Assembly: GCF_050410775.1 (NCBI RefSeq)
Contig: NZ_CP191229.1
DNA from: Erwinia sp050410775
GTDB taxonomy: Bacteria; Pseudomonadota; Gammaproteobacteria; Enterobacterales; Enterobacteriaceae
Reading direction: 5' to 3' (one strand)
DNA length: 64,000 nucleotides
Part shown: positions 9,438-17,900 of the stretch, piece after piece
How positions within the stretch are numbered: position 1 is the stretch's first letter
How the letters are laid out: every line of letters starts with the position of its first letter
Notes under the pieces: generated by a model
Databases searched by the model: none
What the model was told of the DNA's origin: nothing
Seen by the model: only the letters and a program-made list of their open reading frames with translations
Made by a program: the position numbers and the translations under genes

Positions 9438-9950
9438 TTATTCCAGAATCCAGGTTGCGGTATCGTTATTGCGACAGGCTTTGCTTTTCCCGCCGACATC
9501 GACGCAAACCTTATTGGTGCTTTTGCGGGGCTTGGGCCGATCGCTGCGCACGGTGGCGTCATAAAGATCGCTTTTGACGCCCGCTTTGAAAGGCACGTAG
9601 CCAATCAACTCAAGCTGCTCTTCATCGGCGATCGCCAGCCAGTGTCCCTCTACCTGCCCCAGCACGTTGAAGGGCTTACCGTTTTCCAGATGGCGAACAA
9701 TTTTGCCGCCAAAATCTGGACGGGTCATCACCGTGGCGCCGTAGAGCGCCCGGTAAGTCTCATTGACCGGCGTAAAAGAGTGTGGCGGCTGCACCGCATA
9801 GCGGTGGGTCAGCGTCACGCCATCGACTTCACTGGTGACAACCGTATCATCGGTCACAGGAGGAGGAGGCGCTTTACATCCGGCCAGGGTCAGGGCGGCC
9901 AGCAGGGTTAACGCGATGCTTATTTTCACAGAGATCCTCGTGCATTTCAT
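9438..9950 (-). CDS. Putative lipoprotein with SH3-like domain
   Basis: 170 aa. A lipoprotein signal with lipobox LTLAGC near residue 24 predicts lipidation. The middle (about 60-125) resembles a bacterial SH3 domain: ATVMTRPDFGGKIV, then a GHWLAIADEEQLELIGYVP type ending. It does not look like TssJ. It is the first gene of the leftward T6SS-like block, 198 bp before tssL. The gap between them holds no gene I recognise. The role is unknown; cell-wall binding is plausible from the domain. Confidence 0.7.
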   Translation of the reverse strand: MKCTRISVKISIALTLLAALTLAGCKAPPPPVTDDTVVTSEVDGVTLTHRYAVQPPHSFTPVNETYRALYGATVMTRPDFGGKIVRHLENGKPFNVLGQVEGHWLAIADEEQLELIGYVPFKAGVKSDLYDATVRSDRPKPRKSTNKVCVDVGGKSKACRNNDTATWILE

Positions 9951-10410
9951 CAGTGAGTCTTATAGTCCACAGGCGAAACACCACTTAATTTTTCCTGAAA
10001 CTGGCCGCGGGCGGGCGGTGGCAGGACAAAAATTACGCGGGTTTACAGAAAGATAAAATCGTTAACAGTCTACCTTACGTATTTGAGATTGGGAACCATT
10101 GCAGTGCAGCAGATGACATGATATTAGCTGCCGCCAGCCTGTTACAGGAACAGATAAAAATAAATGGTCGTAAATTCGATAAATAACAATGAACTGTCCA
10201 GATTGCACCGTCACGCATTCGATCGCCTGAGGCAATATAAAGGGGTTTTACAGGAAATTATAACCATAAGCCAGGTTAACGATTAACAGCGATAAAGAAT
10301 ATTTTTTTCTGCGTTCTTTCCGCCTCACGGCGCTATATCCCCGCTACTTAACCCTGTCCGGCATGATTATTGCTTAATTTAAGCTTCGTCCCTCTTCAGG
10401 AGAAGCGTTT
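9951..10410. other. Divergent intergenic region between the T6SS block and nasR
   Basis: This 460-bp AT-richer region must hold the leftward promoter of the lipoprotein/T6SS block and the rightward promoter of nasR. Apart from the sigma-54-like element at 10358-10374, I see no recognisable gene, RNA or repeat. Confidence 0.6.
10358..10374 (+). promoter_or_regulatory. Sigma-54-type promoter of nasR
   Basis: The sequence CCGGCATGATTATTGCT fits the -24/-12 consensus (GG, ten bases, GC; here GG at 10360-10361 and GC at 10372-10373). It lies about 38 bp upstream of the nasR ATG. This would put nasR itself under nitrogen (NtrC) control. No convincing NtrC site was found upstream. Confidence 0.6.
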
Positions 10411-11697
10411 ATGCCTACCCAGGTTCCATCGGCACGCGCCTATCTGATGGCGTCCCGTCAGTCTGAGATTGCCAGCCTGCAAACCTTGCTACAGACCGGT
10501 CAGCTAACCGGCGAAATCAGCCAGCTTGTCCATGAGCTCCAGCGCGAGCGTGGCGTCAGCAATATCTGGCTCTGCTCACAGGGGAAAATGTTTGGCGATG
10601 AGCTGCCGGTCCGGGAGCGTCAGGTCGCCAGGACGCTGGCCAGTATGCTGGCCAGCCTGCCGCCGCTGAACGGGGAACAGGCTGCGCCGCCGGGCCACGT
10701 CAGAGTCTACAGCCGGATAGCGGCCGCGCTGCATGCGCTCGGCGCTCTTGCGCCGCTCCGGCACAATGTGCGCCACTTCAGGCTCAGCCATGACGAGGCG
10801 ATGCGGCAATTCAGCCATATCATCCGCCAGTTGCTTAATCTCGCCTTTGAGATGATCGACACCGCATCCGACCCTCAGGTCTCCCGCGCGCTGATCGCGA
10901 TGTTCAGTTTTATGCAGGGTAAAGAGCTGGCTGGCCAGGAGAGGGCAACGGGATCGGCTGGCTATGCGGCGGGCAGCTTCTCTGCCGGGCAGCGTGAAAG
11001 GATGCTGGGGTTGATTGAGGCGCAGGAGCGCTGTTTTACCCACTTTTGCCATTTTGCCGATGCGAAAAGCCTCCAGCGCTGGCGGGGTCTGGCGGAGGGC
11101 GAAAGTGACATTGAGCGGCTTCGTCGTATCGCCTGCACGCGCAGCGCGCCTGAGGACGACGGGGCGGAAATGGCGCTGCGCTGGTATCAACGGATGACGC
11201 GCCGCATTGACGGCCTTAAGCAGGTAGAGGATGAACTGGCGCAGCATCTGATGCAGTGCTGCCGGGAAAGTATTCGTCAGGCTCAGCACCAGCAGGAGGC
11301 GCAGGAGGGGGATATTGATGCGCTGATGGCGCAGATCGATACCGGGCCTGCTTTCAGCGTCTACGTGGCGGGTCAGAACTGGCTTAAGCAAGAGGGACAA
11401 TCTCTGGACACCGGCGGCCTCACTCCAGGGCTGGGAAGATCGATACTGGGGCTGGTTGAAGCGCAGTCCCGTCAGCTGGAAGCGCTGGATGATGAACTGG
11501 CCGCTATGCGGGCCACGCTCAGCGACCGTAAGCAGATCGATCGGGCCAAAGCCCTGTTGATTCGCCACCATCACTACAGCGAAGAGCAGGCGTGGCAGGC
11601 GTTACGCAAAATGGCGATGGATCAGAACCGGCGCATCGTGGATATCGCTGAGGCGCTGCTTGCGGTGGCGGATGTTTTTCCTGCTACCCCTAAATGA
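10411..11697 (+). CDS. nasR: Nitrate/nitrite-responsive transcription antiterminator NasR
   Basis: 428 aa. The N-terminal NIT domain senses nitrate or nitrite; an ERGVSN segment near residue 47 matches the family arginine region. The C-terminal ANTAR RNA-binding domain (about 360-420) contains DRAKALLIRHH and the EEQAWQALRKMAM pattern. NasR binds the nasF leader RNA and prevents termination when nitrate is present, as shown in Klebsiella. The gene lies directly upstream of its target leader and has a good ribosome binding site (AGGAG). It is somewhat longer than Klebsiella NasR. Confidence 0.92.
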   Translation: MPTQVPSARAYLMASRQSEIASLQTLLQTGQLTGEISQLVHELQRERGVSNIWLCSQGKMFGDELPVRERQVARTLASMLASLPPLNGEQAAPPGHVRVYSRIAAALHALGALAPLRHNVRHFRLSHDEAMRQFSHIIRQLLNLAFEMIDTASDPQVSRALIAMFSFMQGKELAGQERATGSAGYAAGSFSAGQRERMLGLIEAQERCFTHFCHFADAKSLQRWRGLAEGESDIERLRRIACTRSAPEDDGAEMALRWYQRMTRRIDGLKQVEDELAQHLMQCCRESIRQAQHQQEAQEGDIDALMAQIDTGPAFSVYVAGQNWLKQEGQSLDTGGLTPGLGRSILGLVEAQSRQLEALDDELAAMRATLSDRKQIDRAKALLIRHHHYSEEQAWQALRKMAMDQNRRIVDIAEALLAVADVFPATPK

Positions 11698-11882
11698 GTA
11701 GTTGCACAAAGTGCGGGCGTTTATGCCTCATACCGGGGCAGAAACGGCGCAATTCAGCCGAACGTTGCCTGCCGGTAGTGGAGAACAGGAGCGCCAAAAC
11801 CGGAAATAAATAGCCTGCTATTTTGCGGCGTTAGCCCGTTATCTCCATCTGACAGGCACTACACATCCTCTCACCACTTTTC

Positions 11883-11898
11883 TGGCACAGCCTTTGCA
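11883..11898 (+). promoter_or_regulatory. Sigma-54 promoter of the nasF operon
   Basis: TGGCACAGCCTTTGCA is a near-perfect -24/-12 element (GG at 11884-11885, GC at 11896-11897, ten bases apart). It lies about 135 bp upstream of the nasF ATG. Transcription would start near 11909 and produce a leader of about 120 nt. This implies control by NtrC under nitrogen limitation. Confidence 0.88.
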
Positions 11899-11925
11899 AT
11901 AACTTAAATTACATAGCTGCATTTG

Positions 11926-11971
11926 TTTCGCCAACGGCGGTGATACGAGTGTTTTGGATAAAGGCGTCCAA
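11926..11971 (+). promoter_or_regulatory. ANTAR two-hairpin antiterminator in the nasF leader
   Basis: Two consecutive hairpins each have a hexanucleotide loop with A at position 1 and G at position 4, the known ANTAR-binding signature. Hairpin 1 has stem TCGCC/GGTGA (928-932 with 939-943) and loop AACGGC. Hairpin 2 has stem TTGGAT/GTCCAA (954-959 with 966-971, all plus 11000) and loop AAAGGC. The second hairpin overlaps the 5' arm of the terminator that follows, so NasR binding would preclude termination. Confidence 0.88.
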
Positions 11972-12009
11972 CCCCATGCGCTTCGCATGGTGGTCGGGCG
12001 CCTTTTTTT
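11960..12009 (+). terminator. Leader terminator of the nas operon
   Basis: The outer stem AAAGGCG (11960-11966) pairs with CGCCTTT (11999-12005) and is extended inward by TCC/GGG. An inner stem CCATGC/GCATGG lies at 11974-11990. Seven T residues end at 12009. It shares bases 11960-11971 with the second ANTAR hairpin, so the two structures are mutually exclusive. Confidence 0.88.
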
Positions 12010-12031
12010 ATTTCTTTCAGGAAGCCAGAAG

Positions 12032-13294
12032 ATGAGCAAAACGAGTTTTCCGCTCTCCAGACGACGATTTCTTACCGGCAGCGCCTTACTGGGCGGCAGC
12101 TATCTGGTTCCCGGACTGATGAACAGCGTCTGGGCGGCAGGATCGGACGCGCCGGAGAAAAAAACCGTCCGCGTCGGCTTTATCCCTTTAACCGACTGCG
12201 CGCCAGTAGTGATGGCGGCCGTCAAAGGCTTTGATAAAAAATATGGCATTTCCCTTGTGCCGAGCAAAGAAGCCAGCTGGGCAGCGGTGCGCGATAAACT
12301 GACCTCCGGAGAGCTGGACGCCGCCCACGTACTTTACGGCATGCTCTATGGCCTGCAACTTGGCGTGGCGGGACCGCAGCATGATATGGCGAATCTGATG
12401 ACTCTGAACCAGAACGGTCAGGCCATTACGCTCTCTAACCAGCTGAAAGAGGCGGGCGTCACCGATGCCGCCGGCCTGCAGAAAAAGGTGAGCGCCAGCC
12501 CGGCAGGCACCTACACCTTTGCCCATACCTTCCCCACCAGCACCCATGCCATGTGGCTTTATTACTGGCTGGCCAGCGCCGGTATCGATCCCTTTGCCGA
12601 CGTCCGCACCGTTGTCGTACCGCCGCCGCAGATGGTGATGAATATGATGATTGGCAATATGAGCGGCTATTGCGTCGGCGAGCCCTGGAACCAGCGCGCT
12701 ATCGCCGAGCAGGTCGGATTCACGGCGGAAACCTCACAGGGCATCTGGCCCGATCATCCGGAAAAAATCCTCGGCACGCGTGCCGCCTGGGTTAACGAGA
12801 ATCCCAATACGGCGCGGGCGCTTACCGCCGCCGTGCTTGAAGCGGCCCGCTGGATTGATGCCTCAGACGAGAACCGTAAGGAGACCGCCAGCGTCATCGC
12901 CGGGCGCGCCTACCTGAATACCAAACCCGACATTATTGAAGGCCGCATGCTCGGCTACTACGAAAACGGCCTCGGTAAAAGCTGGCAGGACCCGCACGGC
13001 ATGCGCTTTTTTAACGATGGCGAGGTCAATTTTCCCTGGCTTTCGGACGGCATGTGGTTCCTTACCCAGCAGAAACGGTGGGGGTTATTACAGGAGGATC
13101 CGGACTATCTCGCCGTCGCCAGACAGATCAACCGTATCGATATCTATAAAGCGGCCGCCGCCGCTGTGGGTAACGTGTCGCTGCCGCAAAGCGAAATGCG
13201 CAGCAGCACGCTGATTGACGGCAAGGTGTGGGACGGCAGTCAGCCCGCGCAGTACGCCGCCAGCTTTGCCATTAACAAAGGAGGTCAGAAATGA
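12032..13294 (+). CDS. nasF: Nitrate ABC transporter, substrate-binding protein NasF
   Basis: 420 aa. The N-terminus carries a twin-arginine signal (SRRRFL) followed by a hydrophobic stretch, so it is probably exported folded by Tat. The mature part matches the NrtA/CmpA nitrate/bicarbonate-binding family (VRVGFIPLTDCAPVV, later VGEPWNQRAI). The ATG at 12032 is chosen because it opens the signal peptide and follows an AGGAAG site; an upstream in-frame ATG at 11954 lies inside the leader hairpins. The stop overlaps nasE by 4 bp. Confidence 0.93.
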   Translation: MSKTSFPLSRRRFLTGSALLGGSYLVPGLMNSVWAAGSDAPEKKTVRVGFIPLTDCAPVVMAAVKGFDKKYGISLVPSKEASWAAVRDKLTSGELDAAHVLYGMLYGLQLGVAGPQHDMANLMTLNQNGQAITLSNQLKEAGVTDAAGLQKKVSASPAGTYTFAHTFPTSTHAMWLYYWLASAGIDPFADVRTVVVPPPQMVMNMMIGNMSGYCVGEPWNQRAIAEQVGFTAETSQGIWPDHPEKILGTRAAWVNENPNTARALTAAVLEAARWIDASDENRKETASVIAGRAYLNTKPDIIEGRMLGYYENGLGKSWQDPHGMRFFNDGEVNFPWLSDGMWFLTQQKRWGLLQEDPDYLAVARQINRIDIYKAAAAAVGNVSLPQSEMRSSTLIDGKVWDGSQPAQYAASFAINKGGQK

Positions 13295-14190
13295 AAAGCG
13301 AGGCCCGTATCGTTCCGCTGGTGGCAGAACCCACCCCGCCAGAAGCTGAGATCATCACCCTGAAAACCCGCCCTGACCCGAGGCCAGTCGCCCGCCGTCG
13401 CGTTTTACGACCGCTGATGCAGCGCATGCTCCCCGGCGTATGCGGCATAGCGTTGCTGCTGGTCGTCTGGCAGATTGCGGCGCTGAACAGCACTGGCTTC
13501 CCCGGCCCGGTTTCAACCTGGCAGGCGGCGGTCACGCTCTTCGCCGATCCCTTCTATAACGCCGGTCCCAACGATCAGGGTGTCGGCTGGAATGTGCTGG
13601 CGTCTCTGCAGCGCGTGGCGGTGGGGTTTGGCCTGGCGGCGCTGGTGGGGATCCCTGCCGGTTTCCTGCTCGGTCGCTACCTGTTTCTGGGACGGATGTT
13701 CAGCCCGATCATCTCGCTGCTGCGCCCGGTCAGCCCCCTTGCCTGGCTGCCGATCGGCCTGCTGCTTTTCCAGCGTGCTGAACCCGCTTCGAGCTGGACC
13801 ATTTTCATCTGCTCGATCTGGCCAATGGTTATCAACACCGCTGAAGGCGTACAGCGCATCCCGCAGGATTATCTCAACGTGGCGAAAGTCCTCAGGCTTT
13901 CTGAGTTCACCATTATGCGCAAGATCCTGTTTCCGGCGGTGCTGCCTGCGGTCCTGACCGGCGTCCGGCTCTCCATCGGTATTGCCTGGCTGGTTATCGT
14001 CGCGGCCGAGATGCTGACCGGCGGTCAGGGGATCGGCTTCTGGATCTGGAACGAGTGGAACAATCTCAATGTGGAAAACATCCTGATCGCTATCGGCATT
14101 ATCGGCGTGGTCGGGCTGCTGCTGGAGCAGGGACTGATGCTGCTGGCGCGCCGGTTTTCCTGGCAGGACGGACAGAAGGGGGGCAACTGA
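13291..14190 (+). CDS. nasE: Nitrate ABC transporter, permease NasE
   Basis: 299 aa inner-membrane permease of the NrtB/SsuC type. Hydrophobic segments begin near residues 47, 105, 140, 165, 225 and 260, and the EAA-like cytoplasmic loop is visible around EGVQRIPQDYLNVAKVLR. The first 35 residues form a charged cytoplasmic tail. It overlaps both nasF (ATGA, 4 bp) and nasD (1 bp), indicating tight coupling. Confidence 0.92.
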   Translation: MKSEARIVPLVAEPTPPEAEIITLKTRPDPRPVARRRVLRPLMQRMLPGVCGIALLLVVWQIAALNSTGFPGPVSTWQAAVTLFADPFYNAGPNDQGVGWNVLASLQRVAVGFGLAALVGIPAGFLLGRYLFLGRMFSPIISLLRPVSPLAWLPIGLLLFQRAEPASSWTIFICSIWPMVINTAEGVQRIPQDYLNVAKVLRLSEFTIMRKILFPAVLPAVLTGVRLSIGIAWLVIVAAEMLTGGQGIGFWIWNEWNNLNVENILIAIGIIGVVGLLLEQGLMLLARRFSWQDGQKGGN

Positions 14191-14975
14191 TGCAGAACAT
14201 TATTCAGGTACAAAACGTCAACCAGCGGTTTAACAGCGCTCAGGGCGAGTTCCTCGCGCTGGATAACGTCAGCTTCAGCATCCGCCAGGGCGAAACCCTG
14301 AGCCTGACCGGCCACTCGGGCTGCGGCAAATCCACCTTGCTCAATCTGATTGCCGGACTGACCAGCCCGAGCGAAGGGGTGCTGCTGTGCGATAACCGGG
14401 AGATTGCCGGGCCGGGTCCCGAGCGGGCGGTGGTGTTCCAGAATCACTCGCTGCTGCCCTGGCTGACCGCCTATGACAACGTGGCGCTGGCGGTCGGCCA
14501 GGTGTTCAGAAACAGCATGAGTAAGGCGGAGCAGCATGAGTGGATCCTGCACAACCTTGAGCTGGTGCAGATGCATCATGCGCTGGACAAGCGGCCCGGC
14601 GAACTTTCCGGCGGCATGAAGCAGCGGGTCGGCATTGCCCGGGCGCTGGCGATGAAGCCGCGGGTGCTGCTGATGGATGAACCTTTCGGCGCGCTGGATG
14701 CATTAACCCGGGCGCATTTGCAGGATGCGGTGATGAGTATTCAGGAAAAGCTCAACACTACTATCGTGCTGATCACCCATGACGTGGACGAAGCCGTGCT
14801 GCTCTCCGATCGGGTAATGATGATGACTAACGGTCCGGCGGCAACGGTGGGCGAAATAATGGAGGTCGATCTGCCGCGCCCGCGTTCAAGAGTGGCGCTG
14901 GCCAGCGAGCCGCGTTATCACCAGCTGCGCCAGCAGGTGCTGCACTTTCTCTACGAAAAGCAGTCGGTGGCGTAA
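14190..14975 (+). CDS. nasD: Nitrate ABC transporter, ATP-binding protein NasD
   Basis: 261 aa. Walker A GHSGCGKST near residue 43, the signature LSGGMKQRVGIARAL, Walker B VLLMDEPFGALDA and the switch His in LITHDVDEA are all present. It belongs to the NrtD/TauB group and powers NasF-NasE import. The ATG at 14190, overlapping the nasE stop, gives the family length; the longer ORF upstream is only open frame within nasE. Confidence 0.93.
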   Translation: MQNIIQVQNVNQRFNSAQGEFLALDNVSFSIRQGETLSLTGHSGCGKSTLLNLIAGLTSPSEGVLLCDNREIAGPGPERAVVFQNHSLLPWLTAYDNVALAVGQVFRNSMSKAEQHEWILHNLELVQMHHALDKRPGELSGGMKQRVGIARALAMKPRVLLMDEPFGALDALTRAHLQDAVMSIQEKLNTTIVLITHDVDEAVLLSDRVMMMTNGPAATVGEIMEVDLPRPRSRVALASEPRYHQLRQQVLHFLYEKQSVA

Positions 14976-14985
14976 GGAGAAGGCG

Positions 14986-17900
14986 ATGGCGGAACATCTG
15001 GTGGTGATTGGCAACGGCATGGCGGGCATGCGTATGGTGGAAACCTTATGGCAGCTTGCGCCTGAGCGTTACCGCATAACCGTGATTGGCCGCGAACCGC
15101 TGGGCAATTACAACCGCATCCAGCTCTCGCCGGTGCTGAGCGGTGAAAAAGCCTTTGCGGAAACGGTGCTGCACGATCTGGCGTGGTATCAGCAGCGCAA
15201 CATCCGGTTTCTGAAGGGCGAAGAGGCGCTAGCGCTTGATACAGCGGCGAAAACGGTCACCACTTCGCAGAGAAGGCTGCACTGGGATCGGCTGGTGCTG
15301 GCGACCGGATCGCAGCCGGTTATGCCCGCCATCCCCGGCAACGATCTTCCGCACGTCATGGGCTTCCGGACCCTGACCGATGTCAACCGCATGCTGTCCG
15401 GGCGCGGGCCGGTCGTCGTCCTTGGTGGCGGATTGCTCGGCATCGAAGCGGCGGCGGCGCTACGGCTGCGCGGGCGTGAGGTCACGCTTATTCACCGTAA
15501 CGGCTGGCTGATGGATCGTCAGCTCGATGCACATGCGGGTGAGTTACTGGCGCAAACGCTGCGCCAGCGAGGGATAACCTGCCGTCTTGCCTGCGAAATC
15601 ACCCGCATTGAAGCGGACAGCGTCACGCTGAGCGAGGGAAGCGTCATTCCCGCCGGGCAGGTCATTGTGGCCACTGGCGTGTCACCGGAAATCTCACTTG
15701 CTTTTGCGGCGGGTATTGCCTGCGGGCGGGGCGTGCGGGTTGATCTTCAGTGCCGCACGGCGGTCCCGGACGTCAGCGCGCTCGGGGAGTGTTGTGAAAT
15801 GGCAGGGGAAACTTTTGGCCTGGTGGCGCCCTGTCTGACTCAGGCCCGCGTGCTTGCGCATCGCCTTGCCGGCCAGCCCGTGGCGGATTTTATCGCTGAA
15901 GACGCCGGGACCCGACTCAAGGTCACCGGCACAGACGTGTTCAGCGCCGGGCTGATTTCTGACGCGCCCGGCATCACCTCGGCGCAGGCCTTTGACCCAA
16001 TTGATGGCCACTATCGCCGCCTTTTTTTCCGCGACCGCCAGCTGGTAGGCATCCTGCTGTATGGCGACACAAGTGACAGTGTCACTTTAAGCCGGCAGCG
16101 GCAAAGCGGCATGCGCTGCGATCCGCGCGTGCTTCTCGATCCTGATTATTCAGCGCAGCCAGCGGCTGCAGGACAGACAAAAATGAGCAAACCTACATTA
16201 GTTGTTATCGGACATGGCATGACCGGCCACCATTTTCTTGAGCAGATGGTCGCGTGCTCGCTGCATCTTCAGTATCACATCGTGGTCTACGGCGAAGAGC
16301 GCCACGCGGCCTACGATCGCGTGCATCTCTCCGACTACTTTGCCGGCAAAGGGGCGAAGGAACTTTCCCTGGTGAGCGAGCACTTCTTTGCCGACAGCGG
16401 CATTGAGCTGCGGACCCATCGTCCGGTGGTGGCGATCGATCGTGAACGGCGCTGCGTGCGCGAGGCCAGCGGCCATGAGATGAGCTGGGATAAGCTGGTG
16501 CTGGCGACAGGCTCCTACGCCTTTGTGCCGCCGGTGCCGGGCAGCGATGATGCCAGCTGTTTCGTCTACCGCACGCTGGACGATCTGGATGCGCTTGCCG
16601 CGAAAGCGAAACAGGCTCGCCGCGGCGTGGTGATTGGCGGCGGGCTGCTGGGGCTTGAGGCGGCCAACGCGCTGACCCGGCTGGGACTGGATACCGCCGT
16701 GGTGGAATTTGCACCACGCCTGATGGCCGTTCAGCTGGATGAGGGCGGCGCGGCGATGCTGCGGCGCAAGATTGAGGCGCTGGGCGTCCAGGTGCTGACC
16801 GACAAATCGACCCAGCAAATTGTCCGCCAGGCGGACGGCTCGCTCCAGTTAAGCTTTGCCGACGGCAGCGTTCTGGAGACCGATCTGGTGCTGTTTTCCG
16901 CCGGGATCCGCCCCCAGGATCGTCTTGCCGCCGATGCCGGCCTCAGCCTGGGGCCGCGCGGCGGCATAGCGATAGACAGCGGCTGTACCACCTCCGATCC
17001 GGACATCTATGCCATTGGCGAATGCGCCCTGTGGAATGGACAGATCTTCGGCCTGGTGGCGCCGGGCTATCAGATGGCGAGAGTGCTGGCCTCACAGCTG
17101 GCAGGCGAACAGGCCGCCTTTACCGGTGCGGATATGAGCACCAAACTCAAGCTGCTCGGCGTGGAGGTGGCTTCCTTTGGCGATGCGCACGGGCGCACGG
17201 CGGGCAGTCAGAGCTATCACTGGAACAATGAACCGCAGGAGATCTACAAAAAAATCGTGGTCTCCGCCGACGGCAAACGCCTGCTGGGCGGCGTGCTGAT
17301 AGGCGACAGCGGCGATTACAGCACGCTGCTGCAAATGATGCTGAATGAGATGGCGCTGCCTGCCTCACCGGAAGGGCTGATCCTGCCGCAGCCGCAGGGC
17401 GCACCGGCGAAGGCGCTGGGCGTGGCGGCGCTGCCAGACAGCGCGCAAATCTGCTCCTGTCACAACGTCAGCAAAGGCGACGTCTGTGCCGCCGTTTCCG
17501 CGGGCTGTGGCGATATGGCTTCGCTGAAAAGCTGCACCAAAGCGGCGACCGGCTGCGGCGGCTGTACGGCACTGGTTAAACAGGTGATGGAATATCAGCA
17601 GAGCTGCATGGGCGTGGAGGTCAAAAAAGACATCTGCGAACATTTCGCCTATTCCCGCCAGGAGCTGCACCATCTTATCCGGGTGGGCGAAATCAAAACC
17701 TTTGATGCGCTTATCGCCCGGCATGGGCAGGGGCTGGGCTGTGAGATCTGTAAGCCGCTGGCCGGATCGCTGCTCGCCTCCACCTGGAATGAATATCTGC
17801 TCAAGCCGCAGCATCTGCCGCTTCAGGACACCAACGATCGCTATTTTGCCAATATCCAGAAAGATGGCACCTACTCGGTAGTGCCCAGGATCGCCGGTGG

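Noticed and set aside
11703..11714. NtrC site upstream of nasF (TGCACAAAGTGC)
   Set aside because: The half-sites are separated by three bases, not the spacing of the NtrC palindrome.
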